This document shows positions 30,003-37,936 of a stretch of DNA of 64,000 bases, piece by piece. The notes beneath the pieces were generated by a model. The model worked only from the letters and a program-made list of their open reading frames with translations, did not search any database and was not told the origin of the DNA. The DNA comes from a virus. The position numbers and the translations under genes are program-made. How positions within the stretch are numbered: the stretch's first letter is position 1; each line of letters opens with the position of its first letter. The DNA is taken from IMG/VR virus record IMGVR_UViG_3300035633_000651, positions 1-64,000 of that record; one strand, 5' to 3'.

Positions 30003-30412
30003 CGCTGTACTACATGATCGGCACGCAGCTCGACGAGCAGGAGTATTGCACCTCCTTCGCCGAGCCGCTGAATTCATCCTCTCTGGAAGACGCCATCAGC
30101 GAAGGCCACCACGCACTCGTCGAGGCGGCCTTTGATGACGAGTCGCCGTTCCCCTCGTTCCAGGACGTCGACGAGGCGCAGGTTGTCGCCATTGGCGAGC
30201 GCGCCGAACTCAACCTCGACCAGTGTCGGTCGATGTATGAGGTCCACAAGGCGCGACGCGCCGACTCTCAGGGAGAGTGGGAGCAGCGCTACGAGGAGCT
30301 TCGGGACGAAGTGGGGCACTGGCGGACCCTTCACCGCCGAGGCCAGGCACCGGCCGCTCAGGTGTCGTTGCTGGAGGACCGCCTTCACGCACACATCGCA
30401 GCGAAGCCTTGA
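29999..30412 (+). CDS. Hypothetical acidic protein
   Basis: 137 residues from ATG 29999. Beta start, then acidic and helical. Its stop overlaps the operator/promoter 30409-30443 of the next gene. Confidence 0.6.
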   Translation: MTLYYMIGTQLDEQEYCTSFAEPLNSSSLEDAISEGHHALVEAAFDDESPFPSFQDVDEAQVVAIGERAELNLDQCRSMYEVHKARRADSQGEWEQRYEELRDEVGHWRTLHRRGQAPAAQVSLLEDRLHAHIAAKP

Positions 30413-30443
30413 CACTCGTCTGAGTGTCAGGCTTTCTGACACT
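30409..30443 (+). promoter_or_regulatory. Promoter with TGACACT operator repeats
   Basis: TTGACA at 30409-30414 is part of a perfect 8-bp inverted repeat TGACACTC-GTCT-GAGTGTCA (30410-30429). A third direct copy TGACACT lies at 30437-30443. This is a classical repressor-site arrangement over the -35 and -10. Confidence 0.6.
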
Positions 30444-30457
30444 GCACGGGAGATGTC

Positions 30458-31015
30458 ATGGAAACGCTAGTTCTCGACCATTCCTACCTGCCTATCGACC
30501 GTGTTCGGTGGCAAGACGCCATGGTGAACTGGGCCTGCGAGAAGGTCGAGATCCTCGCGTCCTACTCGGACAGGATAATCCACCACGGGCTGGAGCTGTA
30601 CATGCCAGCCGTCGTGCGCTTTTTGAAGCCGACGCGGAAGCGCAAGAGAGTGATTCGGTTCAGCCGGGACAACATCTACCTGCGCGACAAGGGCCAGTGC
30701 CAGTACTGCGCTGTGAAGGTTCCGCGGTCCGAGTTCCAGTACGACCACGTGATCCCGCGAGCGCAGGGCGGCAAGACCTGGTGGACCAACATCGTCGTGG
30801 CCTGCCACGGCTGCAACCAGAAGAAGGGCCGCCGGACTCCCGCAGAGGCACGCATGCGCCTCATCCAGGAGCCGGTCGTGCCGAAGTCCCTGCCGGAACG
30901 GCGCAACCCGAAGCTCGTCTGGAGCCACGGTCTGCCTGAGGAGTGGAAGTTCTGGATGCCGACCCGTGACCAGGCAGCCTCGAAGCTGTACTGGGAGCAG
31001 GAGCTGGAGTCATGA
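30458..31015 (+). CDS. HNH endonuclease with N-terminal specificity domain
   Basis: 185 residues. The N-terminal ~70 residues (LVLDHSYLPIDRVRWQDAMV) match the domain that precedes HNH in a bacterial/phage family. The nuclease core is CQYC...YDHVIPRAQGGKTWWTNIVV...CHGCN. GGGAG six bases upstream of ATG 30458 gives a real ribosome binding site, unlike the leaderless genes. Confidence 0.85.
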   Translation: METLVLDHSYLPIDRVRWQDAMVNWACEKVEILASYSDRIIHHGLELYMPAVVRFLKPTRKRKRVIRFSRDNIYLRDKGQCQYCAVKVPRSEFQYDHVIPRAQGGKTWWTNIVVACHGCNQKKGRRTPAEARMRLIQEPVVPKSLPERRNPKLVWSHGLPEEWKFWMPTRDQAASKLYWEQELES

Positions 31016-31074
31016 TCGTCGCCTACCGCCGCTTCCAACGCATGCACCCCTCGACGGAGGCGCTCGGGCTGTGA
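31012..31074 (+). CDS. Possible 20-residue coupling peptide
   Basis: Opens in an ATGA overlap with the HNH stop and closes in a GTGA overlap with 31071. Basic start (MIVAYRRFQRM). The overlaps support translation at least for coupling. Confidence 0.35.
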   Translation: MIVAYRRFQRMHPSTEALGL

Positions 31075-31469
31075 GAGAGCGACTCGTCCGGTACCGGCGC
31101 TACGAGCAGGGCTCGCTGACAGGCAAGCCTGCGGCCCCGTCCATCTTCGTGTTGACGGTCAAGTCGTGGAACACGGGGATGGCGTCGAGGCTCGCCGTGG
31201 TCGTTCCGCGCGCGGACGCGACGCTTCACCACCACGAGTGCCCTTGGCGCCGTGAAGCTTGGCTGGACGCGAACAACTACGTCTGCTGCGTCTGGTACGA
31301 GCGCGTGCCAGACGAGTCCGGAGAAGGCACGGGCTTCCTGCTGACGGACGCGGACGGCAAGCCTTTCGGGCCAGGCCACACGCGTCAGCTCGTAAAGGCA
31401 TTGCGGCGTCAGGGCTTCATCGAAGGGCCCAAGATCAAGGTGGCCCGCAAAAAGGACCTGCGCAAATGA
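31071..31469 (+). CDS. Hypothetical protein
   Basis: 132 residues from GTG 31071. Contains HHHECPWRREAWLDANNYVC and a basic tail (KIKVARKKDLRK). No family recognised. Confidence 0.6.
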   Translation: MRERLVRYRRYEQGSLTGKPAAPSIFVLTVKSWNTGMASRLAVVVPRADATLHHHECPWRREAWLDANNYVCCVWYERVPDESGEGTGFLLTDADGKPFGPGHTRQLVKALRRQGFIEGPKIKVARKKDLRK

Positions 31470-31873
31470 GTGACATTCGGCCCGAGAACCAGCCTGACAT
31501 CCGTCCGGTCCCCGCGCCCCTGTACAAGCCCACGTGCTACCGGCTGCACAAGGACTACACTTTCGACCTGAAGACACCCAAGGCGAATCAGGTCCGCCGC
31601 ATCACCATTCCGGCCGGCTTCACTTACGACGGCAGCTCGGAATGGGTGATGAGCATCTTCCCAGGCTTCTTGCTCTGGATCTTCGCCATCGGACAGGACG
31701 GACCGCACCGGGCCGCTGCGCTCGTGCACGACTATCTCTACGTGGAGCAGCTCGTGCCGCGAAAGCGCGCCGACGACATCTTCTACGAGATGATGGTCGC
31801 GGCGAAGGTGCCGAAGTGGCGGGCGGGTGTGCGTTGGCTCGCCGTGCGTGCGTTGGGCTGGGTCGTCTACTGA
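31466..31873 (+). CDS. DUF1353 phage protein
   Basis: 135 residues. The signature of DUF1353 is clear: ITIPAGFTYDGSSEW, then GPHRAAALVHDYLYVEQLVP with the ADDIFYEMM segment. Widespread in phages near lysis or tail genes; function unknown. Confidence 0.82.
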   Translation: MSDIRPENQPDIRPVPAPLYKPTCYRLHKDYTFDLKTPKANQVRRITIPAGFTYDGSSEWVMSIFPGFLLWIFAIGQDGPHRAAALVHDYLYVEQLVPRKRADDIFYEMMVAAKVPKWRAGVRWLAVRALGWVVY

Positions 31874-32484
31874 TCCCGCTTTGCCCAGTCGGCGCCGTAC
31901 TTCTTCTCGAAGTGCTTCACGGTCCAGCTGGGTGGGACGGTGAAGAAGTAGTCTCGCCACAGCGCCTGGGCCACGCGCTCAGCGCGCAGGCGGCCCCACA
32001 GCGCCACAGACTCTCCGAAGGCATCCCACTCGTCCAGAGCGCGGAAGATGGCCAGACCGACCGTCAGAGGCGCCAGGACGACCGTAGCGACGCCTGCCCA
32101 GAGGAGGGGCCACCAGCTCACGCCGGCGATGCCGAGGACCAGGGTGACGAGCAGGGCCGGAAGACCCAGCGTGACGCTCGGTCCGAGGTAGCCCGTGGCG
32201 TACAGGGGCAGGGTGTACTTCTGGGCACGACGCGCGTGCCGCGCCTCGTGACGCATTGTGATGATCCGGCGCTGGACCCACGACGGCTCGCCGAAGTCTT
32301 CCTCGGAAGCCGCGCTCGTGGGCACGCCGATGGTCGAGCCGATGGTCGTGTAGTAGCCGGTCAGATAGCTGCGGGCGACGACGGGAAGCTTCGCGATGGT
32401 GCGGTGGAGCCAGGACTCATCCTTCGGGATGAGGTGCAGCTTCATCTTCGTGCCGTCGAGGCTCAGGGTGATCGTCTTCTTCAT
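31867..32484 (-). CDS. Membrane protein with HExxH motif
   Basis: 205 residues from ATG 32484. IITMRHEARHARRAQK contains HExxH, the zinc-metallopeptidase motif, ahead of two or three transmembrane helices (LGPSVTLGLPALLVTLVLGI, LWAGVATVVLAPLTVGLAIF). An M48/M56-like membrane peptidase is possible, but the third ligand is not obvious. Confidence 0.6.
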   Translation of the reverse strand: MKKTITLSLDGTKMKLHLIPKDESWLHRTIAKLPVVARSYLTGYYTTIGSTIGVPTSAASEEDFGEPSWVQRRIITMRHEARHARRAQKYTLPLYATGYLGPSVTLGLPALLVTLVLGIAGVSWWPLLWAGVATVVLAPLTVGLAIFRALDEWDAFGESVALWGRLRAERVAQALWRDYFFTVPPSWTVKHFEKKYGADWAKRDQ

Positions 32485-33025
32485 GGCGTAGCGACTCCTC
32501 CAGCTGGCGCTGAACGAGTGCAGCATACGCCTCATGCTCATCGGTTGCTTGGATTTCGGCCTCCAGAAAAGCCTTTAGCCGGAGCAGCTCTTGGCCCATC
32601 CGGGCTCGCCACTCCGCGGGCGTCTCCATCTTCGGCTCGGACAAGTCATGGGGGTTGACCATGTTCAGCGTCTTGGCGTGGGCAGACCTGAAGCCGGAGA
32701 GCGCCACGAAGCGGATCTCCTGAAGCTCGTCCGCGTCGGCCGCGATCTGCCACGCCTCGGCCCGCTGGATGAGCGTCTCGATGACCTGGAGCTTTTCGGC
32801 CCGGGCGTCCTCGAACTGACTGAAGTCGCGCAGGCGGTCCGCGTGCTCGTGCCGGATACGCTTCTCGCACTCCTCGTCGCTCATCTGAGGCAGCTTCGCC
32901 AGCTGGACGAAGACCTCCCGCAGCTGCTGGGCGGTCTCCGCCTTTGAGGGCGGAGCGACATTCGAGAGGGCGTCGAGCACGATGGAGCGGGCCACCTTCT
33001 CGGTGGTCAGGTCAGAGTCGGTCAC
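32417..33025 (-). CDS. Helical hypothetical protein
   Basis: 202 residues, strongly charged and helical with coiled-coil stretches (DARAEKLQVIETLIQRAEAW). It overlaps the start of the HExxH gene by 68 bases. The tail is His/Glu-rich. No family recognised. Confidence 0.6.
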   Translation of the reverse strand: MTDSDLTTEKVARSIVLDALSNVAPPSKAETAQQLREVFVQLAKLPQMSDEECEKRIRHEHADRLRDFSQFEDARAEKLQVIETLIQRAEAWQIAADADELQEIRFVALSGFRSAHAKTLNMVNPHDLSEPKMETPAEWRARMGQELLRLKAFLEAEIQATDEHEAYAALVQRQLEESLRHEEDDHPEPRRHEDEAAPHPEG

Positions 33026-33039
33026 TCGGGTTTCCTACC

Positions 33040-33068
33040 TTGACATGCCGGCATGTGTCAAGTAGAGT
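33040..33068 (+). promoter_or_regulatory. Promoter inside a near palindrome
   Basis: TTGACA (33040-33045), 17-base spacer TGCCGGCATGTGTCAAG, TAGAGT (33063-33068). The whole -35/spacer forms an imperfect palindrome CTTGACATGCC/GGCATGTGTCAAG. Confidence 0.72.
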
Positions 33069-33075
33069 GCGAGAC

Positions 33076-33222
33076 ATGGGAAGTGCGCAGCGGCTCGCGA
33101 CGGGTCAGGACATGGCGAAGTTCTTCGCGCGACGGGCGAACAAGCACGCCCACCGCTCGATGAAGCGGACGAAGACCCGAGCTGCCCAGAAGCGGCAGGC
33201 CCTGAAGCACCAGGAGTCGTGA
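33076..33222 (+). CDS. Small basic protein
   Basis: 48 residues, leaderless ATG seven bases after TAGAGT. Very basic (KFFARRANKHAHRSMKRTKT), likely nucleic-acid binding. Confidence 0.55.
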   Translation: MGSAQRLATGQDMAKFFARRANKHAHRSMKRTKTRAAQKRQALKHQES

Positions 33223-33223
33223 C

Positions 33224-34000
33224 GTGGGCACCTGCAAGGACTGCGAAAAGCCTGCCCCTCGGCGCTGCCCCCTATGCACGGGTCGCCTCGAAGAGGTCGG
33301 CTACAACATCGACAACCAGCAATTCCTCGACCCGCGGGACCAGTGCACCCCGTTCATGGGCGACCCGCCCTGCGGAAGTTGTGGTTCGTGTCTACTTCAG
33401 CAGGCGATCTACGCGGGGGTGCCGTTCTGGCCTGAGCCTGTGGGTGAGGTCTTCTGGCAGTGCCGAGACTGCCACGCGCCGATGACGATCGACGAGGCCG
33501 CCGCGCGGTTCGCGGCCTGGTGGCACTACGGGCAGAAGTACGGCGAACGTCCCTACATGTACCACGTCCGCATGGTCGTCTCGATGCTGCGCTTCCACTA
33601 CCCCTCCGCCCGCGAGCACGTGGTCGCCGCGGCCTGGCTGCACGACACGGTGGAAGACACACCGCTGACGCTGACCCACGTCCACAACAGCTTCGGACCC
33701 TCGGTCGCGCAGATGGTCGAGCTGGTCTCGAACGGCGCTAAGGGAACGCGCCGCGAAAAGCATGACGGGCTCCTCGCCCGTCTGGCCGACCCGCGACACC
33801 CGTGGCGCAAGGCGGCAACCTCTGTGAAGCTTGCCGACCGACTGGCCAACATGACGGCTTGTAAGGCGGGGCGCAAGACCAAGCTCTTTCAGATGTATGC
33901 GGACGAGTGGCCGAGTCTGCGAGAGGTCGCCATCGCCAACGGCGCCTACGCCCAGTCAAGTCTGGGCCGAACCCTCGACGAACTGGTGGCGGACGCATGA
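33224..34000 (+). CDS. Zinc-ribbon fused to HD (p)ppGpp-hydrolase-like domain
   Basis: 258 residues from GTG 33224. N-terminal ~85 residues hold at least four CxxC-type pairs (CKDC, CPLC, CGSC, CRDC). The rest is an HD domain of the SpoT/MESH1 type: YMYHVRMVVSML, AAAWLHDTVEDTPLTLTHVH, FGPSVAQMVELVSNG and SVKLADRLANM, which contain the metal-binding H...HD...D set. Expected activity: removal of pyrophosphate from (p)ppGpp or a related alarmone, which would blunt the host stringent response. The zinc fusion is unusual. Confidence 0.75.
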   Translation: MGTCKDCEKPAPRRCPLCTGRLEEVGYNIDNQQFLDPRDQCTPFMGDPPCGSCGSCLLQQAIYAGVPFWPEPVGEVFWQCRDCHAPMTIDEAAARFAAWWHYGQKYGERPYMYHVRMVVSMLRFHYPSAREHVVAAAWLHDTVEDTPLTLTHVHNSFGPSVAQMVELVSNGAKGTRREKHDGLLARLADPRHPWRKAATSVKLADRLANMTACKAGRKTKLFQMYADEWPSLREVAIANGAYAQSSLGRTLDELVADA

Positions 34001-34413
34001 CGCCTTTCCTCTGGTTTGGGGTGCTCCTGTGGGCCAGTGGCTACTGCTGGCCTGCCTACCCAGCCCTGGTGCTGCTCTACCTAGGCTGGCGAAAGACTTC
34101 ATTGGTTTACACCTTGGGACTCTCCGCGCTGTTGCTGGCCCCCAACGTGTGGCAGGATCCGAGCAGTGGCCCACCGGACCCACAACTTGCAAGCGCTCCT
34201 GGAAGCGCTGTTTCAGCTGGAATTCCTGCCGAACGAGCTATGGGCGGTGAAGGTGGTGGTGCGTGCCTTGCGACACCCGGACCCGGAGCTGAGGGAGCTG
34301 GCGGTGGCCGTGGCTGCGACCGGGGAGCACCGCGTCTGGGCCCAGGTCCTGTTTGCCTTCGTTCACCGGGAGACGGAACCCTACCTCAGCCGATTCGCCC
34401 GGTTGGTCCTTGA
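33997..34413 (+). CDS. Membrane protein with doubtful C-terminus
   Basis: Two transmembrane helices in residues 1-50 (FLWFGVLLWASGYCWPAYPA, YTLGLSALLLAPNVW). From 34166 on, codon bias switches to the overlapping gene in another frame, so the last ~80 residues are probably not under selection. Confidence 0.5.
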   Translation: MTPFLWFGVLLWASGYCWPAYPALVLLYLGWRKTSLVYTLGLSALLLAPNVWQDPSSGPPDPQLASAPGSAVSAGIPAERAMGGEGGGACLATPGPGAEGAGGGRGCDRGAPRLGPGPVCLRSPGDGTLPQPIRPVGP

Positions 34414-34444
34414 CGAACACCGGACACTGTCTGTAGCCTTGTGA
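34166..34444 (+). CDS. HEAT-like helical protein
   Basis: 92 residues from GTG 34166. Helical repeats (LWAVKVVVRALRHPDPELRE, LAVAVAATGEHRVWAQVLFA). G/C-rich third positions show this frame is coding despite the overlap with the upstream frame. Confidence 0.58.
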   Translation: MAHRTHNLQALLEALFQLEFLPNELWAVKVVVRALRHPDPELRELAVAVAATGEHRVWAQVLFAFVHRETEPYLSRFARLVLDEHRTLSVAL

Positions 34445-34445
34445 C

Positions 34446-34643
34446 ATGGACGGACTCATAGGCTTTCTGGCAGTCTTCTTCTTCATGTGCGTCTCTGGGC
34501 TCACGGCCCACCACTGGTTCGACGTGCCTCCGATGGTAGCAGGCGGTATCAGCTGCGGGATGTGGCCGGTCGTCGAGCGCCAGGAGTGGGGGCTGGGTGC
34601 TCTTTGGTACATCATGATGGTCGTCGTCTTCTCGGGGTGGTGA
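34446..34643 (+). CDS. Small membrane protein
   Basis: 65 residues with two hydrophobic segments (LIGFLAVFFFMCVSGLTAHH and LWYIMMVVVFSGW). Confidence 0.6.
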   Translation: MDGLIGFLAVFFFMCVSGLTAHHWFDVPPMVAGGISCGMWPVVERQEWGLGALWYIMMVVVFSGW

Positions 34644-34646
34644 GCG

Positions 34647-35429
34647 ATGATCCACAACCACGACGAGTTTCGCCGGTTCGTCCAGTTCCTGCCCACACTC
34701 AAAGACGACGAGGTGTGGTTCCTGAGCCTGAGCGCCCGGAACAAGTACCTGACCGAGAAGGAGCGGGCGCACTACGGCCTTGGACGTACGGAGATGTTCT
34801 CCCGCTTCACGGCACGAGACACTGATCCAGGCATCGAGTACGTCTGCCAGAAGCTGCAAGCCACGCTGGCCTATCGGCGAACCAAGGGCGGCAAAGAGAT
34901 CCCTGAGAAGGCGCTCGTCACCTACATGAACGTGAACCCGTCGTCGACGGTGAACGGCTACTACCTCTTCAAGCAGGAGATGGACAGCGGGATCCGCGAG
35001 AACTTGCAGGCGTACATGAACGGCAACCAGCCGCGCATGGACGCCTTCCGGACGATGGAGCGCAAGCTCATGAACGCGATCCAGCGCTCGACGTCCCGCA
35101 AAGAGCTGGTCGACATCGACGTGGACACGAAGAGTCCCGAGGTCATGGAGTACGTCCACCGTCGGCTGGCGAAGTGCCAGCGGGCCACGGTCGAGACGGT
35201 GGGCGGCTACCACGTGCTCGTCCGTCGCGAGGACCTGCGAGCGCACAGCGTCAACCTGGGAGAGGTCGTGGGACACGCTCAGGCGCTGGCGGGGACCGAG
35301 GTTGCGATCAACAAGAACGGCATGGTGCCGCTTCCAGGGACGCTCCAGGCGGGACACCTGGTTCAGTTCCAGGTGCACGTCCGCGTGGTTGACATACGCC
35401 GGACAGACCCGCCAACGTCTCAGGCATGA
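34647..35429 (+). CDS. Hypothetical protein, DxD motif
   Basis: 260 residues. LVDIDVDTKSPEVMEYVHRR followed by ETVGGYHVLVRREDL recalls the acidic-pair and His-containing strands of archaeo-eukaryotic primase folds, but this is not enough to assign it. Its end overlaps the promoter at 35389. Confidence 0.6.
   Translation: MIHNHDEFRRFVQFLPTLKDDEVWFLSLSARNKYLTEKERAHYGLGRTEMFSRFTARDTDPGIEYVCQKLQATLAYRRTKGGKEIPEKALVTYMNVNPSSTVNGYYLFKQEMDSGIRENLQAYMNGNQPRMDAFRTMERKLMNAIQRSTSRKELVDIDVDTKSPEVMEYVHRRLAKCQRATVETVGGYHVLVRREDLRAHSVNLGEVVGHAQALAGTEVAINKNGMVPLPGTLQAGHLVQFQVHVRVVDIRRTDPPTSQA
35389..35417 (+). promoter_or_regulatory. Promoter with CCGG spacer
   Basis: TTGACA (35389-35394), TACGCCGGACAGACCCG spacer of 17, weak -10 CCAACG, ATG 8 bases later. 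Confidence 0.55.
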
Positions 35430-35863
35430 TCTACGTGGCGTCGTCCTGGCGCAATACCCTGCAACAGGGACTGGTCAAGTCCCTCCGTGACCTTGGCTGT
35501 TGGGTCTACGACTTCAAGAACCCAGCCCCGGGCGTGGGCGGCTTTCAGTGGTCCGCGATCGACCCGGACTGGGAGAACTGGGGTCCGGACCAGCTCATCG
35601 AGGCGCTCGACCATCCTCTGTCTGAGCAGGGATTCGGCCTCGACTTCGACGCGATGCACCGGGCCAACCGCTGCGCGCTCCTGCTCCCCTGCGGACGCTC
35701 GGCCCACATCGAGGGTGGTTGGATGAAGGGCGCCGGCAAGCAGCTCGACGTCATCCTGGCCGAAGGCTGCGAGCCCGAACTCATGATCAAGATGGCGGAC
35801 ACCATCCACCCGAACCCCGAGGCGTACCTGGCCTACATCGAGAGGCTGAAGATCCTACGTTGA
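35426..35863 (+). CDS. Nucleoside deoxyribosyltransferase-like protein
   Basis: 145 residues. IYVASSWRNTLQQGLVKSLR, GCWVYDFKNP, the AMHRANRCALLLPCGRSAHI segment with E in EGGW, and CEPELM are in the order seen in a bacterial/phage family related to nucleoside 2-deoxyribosyltransferases. Substrate unknown. Overlaps the preceding stop (ATGA). Confidence 0.72.
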   Translation: MIYVASSWRNTLQQGLVKSLRDLGCWVYDFKNPAPGVGGFQWSAIDPDWENWGPDQLIEALDHPLSEQGFGLDFDAMHRANRCALLLPCGRSAHIEGGWMKGAGKQLDVILAEGCEPELMIKMADTIHPNPEAYLAYIERLKILR

Positions 35864-35895
35864 CTTCCGCTGTCCGCCTCTAGCAGGGTCAAACC

Positions 35896-36432
35896 ATGGA
35901 AATCGGGGGCATCATCACGCTCACTGCCGTGGGACTGAGCATCCTCGGCACTGCCATCTGGGCCCTCGTCGATTGGTTCAAGAAGGCGCCGGACTTCAAG
36001 GTCGGTGCTGTCGGCGTGAAGTACGTCGACGGCGCATCCGAAGTGCCCGGCATCCGAGAGTACATTCAAGCGATGACCGACGTTCACATCGCCGAAGGGA
36101 CCGACCCCGGCGACTACCACGTTTGGGTCTTTCCACTGGACGCCGAAAACGGCGACCTCAACGCTCGACTCGCCAATGACTCCCGCACCATCACTGGGAC
36201 GGTAGTCCAACTCAGCCTCATTGGAGGCCTCACCTCGCGTCGCACCGTGCGCATTCGAAACCTCGAACGACCGAGTGGTGTACTGGGCACTGCTCTCGGC
36301 CATGAACTGGCTTGGCACGTCGTGCCGTTCGAGACCGGGAAGGGATGGAACCAAGACCATTCCTTGGACGGCGACCCTCTGGAGAACAAGTACGATGCAC
36401 GCTATCGCGAACTCATTGGAGCAAGCGGCTGA
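35896..36432 (+). CDS. Single-pass membrane protein with HE...H motif
   Basis: 178 residues. Transmembrane helix at ~5-27 (IITLTAVGLSILGTAIWALV). Near the C-terminus GTALGHELAWHVVPFETGKG with a later DHS gives a possible metal site (HExxxH, not the standard HExxH). It may be a degenerate peptidase. Confidence 0.6.
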   Translation: MEIGGIITLTAVGLSILGTAIWALVDWFKKAPDFKVGAVGVKYVDGASEVPGIREYIQAMTDVHIAEGTDPGDYHVWVFPLDAENGDLNARLANDSRTITGTVVQLSLIGGLTSRRTVRIRNLERPSGVLGTALGHELAWHVVPFETGKGWNQDHSLDGDPLENKYDARYRELIGASG

Positions 36433-36790
36433 TTGGCTGGAGAACCACAAATGGCACCAACACGGCTACGCTCCGAAGGACTGGTACCCCGGTTCCCGCC
36501 CCCAACCCACCGCGTGCTGCGTGGTGGGAGCACTGGCGACGGCCAACAGTCTGACGCTCGAAGACGACGGTCTGGTTTGGGCGACCCGTGCTCTGGCCGC
36601 CCATCTGGGGATCGCGCCCGAGGAGGACCCAGACCTGCCTTTCGATACCCTCGAACTCTGGGAGCGAGTGCTGGTGAACGTTGCGAGCTGGAACGATGCC
36701 AGCGACCGAACCAAAGAGGAGGTCATCCTGGAGCTGAGAGCTGCGGCACGTGGATTGCATACCCAAGCCGCATGCCAGACGACGCGCTGA
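36395..36790 (+). CDS. DUF6197-like protein
   Basis: 131 residues from ATG 36395. The pattern SLEQAADWLENHKWHQHGY, then TACCVVGALATAN and a long helical end fits DUF6197, small bacterial/phage proteins of unknown role. Confidence 0.58.
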   Translation: MHAIANSLEQAADWLENHKWHQHGYAPKDWYPGSRPQPTACCVVGALATANSLTLEDDGLVWATRALAAHLGIAPEEDPDLPFDTLELWERVLVNVASWNDASDRTKEEVILELRAAARGLHTQAACQTTR

Positions 36791-36993
36791 AGGCCCAGGT
36801 CGTCGCGGTTCCCGGCGGCTTCCGTGCCCGAATTATCGGGTCCCGCTACTTCTTCGAGTCCATGACCATGTCACGCGATGGAGCATTCTTGATGCGTGAC
36901 CAGTTCGTGGACGCCATTCAGCGCCTCCGACACAAGGACCAACCATGCCCCGATACAGCTACACCTGCCCTTGCGGCGAGCAGCTCGAACTGA
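36772..36993 (+). CDS. Small hypothetical protein
   Basis: 73 residues from ATG 36772. Beta-rich first 50 residues; the end overlaps the zinc-ribbon gene at 36945 in another frame. Confidence 0.5.
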   Translation: MPDDALKAQVVAVPGGFRARIIGSRYFFESMTMSRDGAFLMRDQFVDAIQRLRHKDQPCPDTATPALAASSSN

Positions 36994-37154
36994 GCGTTCC
37001 GATCGCGGACCGCGACAACCAGCACTGCGGAGGGCAGCACGACAAGTGCCCCCGCGCCCGGGAGGCCGGTGCCTTCGCCGAGAAGCTGACCCGCGAAGAG
37101 ATCCCCCTCCAAGGGGCGCCCGCTTCCTACTCCTGGAGCAAGTGGCAGCGATGA
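36945..37154 (+). CDS. FmdB-type zinc-ribbon protein
   Basis: 69 residues starting MPRYSYTCPCGEQLE, the FmdB zinc-ribbon start. A later CGGQHDKC may supply the second Cys pair. Possible transcription-related regulator. Confidence 0.65.
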   Translation: MPRYSYTCPCGEQLELSVPIADRDNQHCGGQHDKCPRAREAGAFAEKLTREEIPLQGAPASYSWSKWQR

Positions 37155-37468
37155 TTCACGAAAGGGTGTCACTCGGCGCGGTTTTCGATTCGGACAAGGC
37201 GCGCACACTTCTCCGGGTCGCCCTCCTTCCAGAGGACAAGCGTTCCATTCTGCGACAGCTCGTGCATACGGTCGAGCTGCCAGACGGACCCTACATCGCC
37301 GTGAACGTGGTGAACGTGTTGTCCTGGACCGCGGAGCAGTGGCAAGCTTGCGACGCCTGGCTGAACGCTCTTACAGAGAACGGGGACTCGCCACCGCCTG
37401 ACGTCTGTTTCCAGGAGCGCGACTATCATCCCCGCGTAACGCGTCGGGCCCTTGACAAGACCCGGTGA
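37151..37468 (+). CDS. Hypothetical protein
   Basis: 105 residues from ATG 37151 (overlaps preceding TGA). Alpha/beta, no family. Its 3' end overlaps the promoter at 37452. Confidence 0.6.
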   Translation: MIHERVSLGAVFDSDKARTLLRVALLPEDKRSILRQLVHTVELPDGPYIAVNVVNVLSWTAEQWQACDAWLNALTENGDSPPPDVCFQERDYHPRVTRRALDKTR

Positions 37469-37480
37469 CTGTCATATAGT
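37452..37480 (+). promoter_or_regulatory. Consensus phage promoter with dyad
   Basis: TTGACA (37452-37457), spacer AGACCCGGTGACTGTCA with GACA-N4-CCGG-N4-TGTC, TATAGT (37475-37480), ATG 6 bases later. Confidence 0.82.
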
Positions 37481-37486
37481 CGCTGC

Positions 37487-37879
37487 ATGACGACGACTGA
37501 CCTCATCCGCACCAAGCACGCCCGCCTGCTCGACCTGAGCACGAGCTTCCGGACCAACGTCTGGTCGACCAAGCTCGACGAGCTGCGTAAGGCGCCCGAA
37601 GACGCCCGCCGCGCCGAGATCGCCCAGCTCCTCCCCGAGTTGGCCAAGCTCGTGAACGACCAGGGCGGTGTCGAGGCGACCCAGCACATTGGGTCTGACA
37701 GCTACGCCGTGCGCGTGAACCGCATGACGCCCTCGGGCAAGACGGTCTTCGTGACCGCGCGGGGCGAGCGCGAGCAGAAGTACACCTGGCGCGAGAAGGG
37801 CGGCTTCCGCTCCGTGGGCGGCGGTTCCTCGTCACTCGGCCTCGGGTACGCCGAGGACTACCTCGACCCCTCCTTCTGA
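37487..37879 (+). CDS. Hypothetical protein, leaderless
   Basis: 130 residues. Begins MTTTDLIRTKHARLL, a start similar to other dyad-promoter genes (MTTT...). Helical N-terminal half, beta C-terminal half with KTVFVTARGEREQKYTW. Function unknown. Confidence 0.68.
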   Translation: MTTTDLIRTKHARLLDLSTSFRTNVWSTKLDELRKAPEDARRAEIAQLLPELAKLVNDQGGVEATQHIGSDSYAVRVNRMTPSGKTVFVTARGEREQKYTWREKGGFRSVGGGSSSLGLGYAEDYLDPSF

Positions 37880-37908
37880 GCCCCGCGGCCCCTTTTCGCC
37901 TTCAGGGC

Positions 37909-37936
37909 TTGACGGCTCCCTCAGCGTGAGTAGACT
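37909..37936 (+). promoter_or_regulatory. Promoter upstream of Pth2-like gene
   Basis: TTGACG (37909-37914), 16-base spacer, TAGACT (37931-37936). ATG at 37946 lies where a short-leader start is expected. Confidence 0.6.

Noticed and set aside
31534-32658. Long + strand frame spanning DUF1353 and the HExxH gene
   Set aside because: It crosses two well-supported genes and has shadow-like Arg/Ala/Gly composition.
34386-35378. - strand frame opposite the 260-residue protein
   Set aside because: Shadow; mainly Val/Arg/Leu/His, typical of reverse reading of G/C-rich coding DNA.
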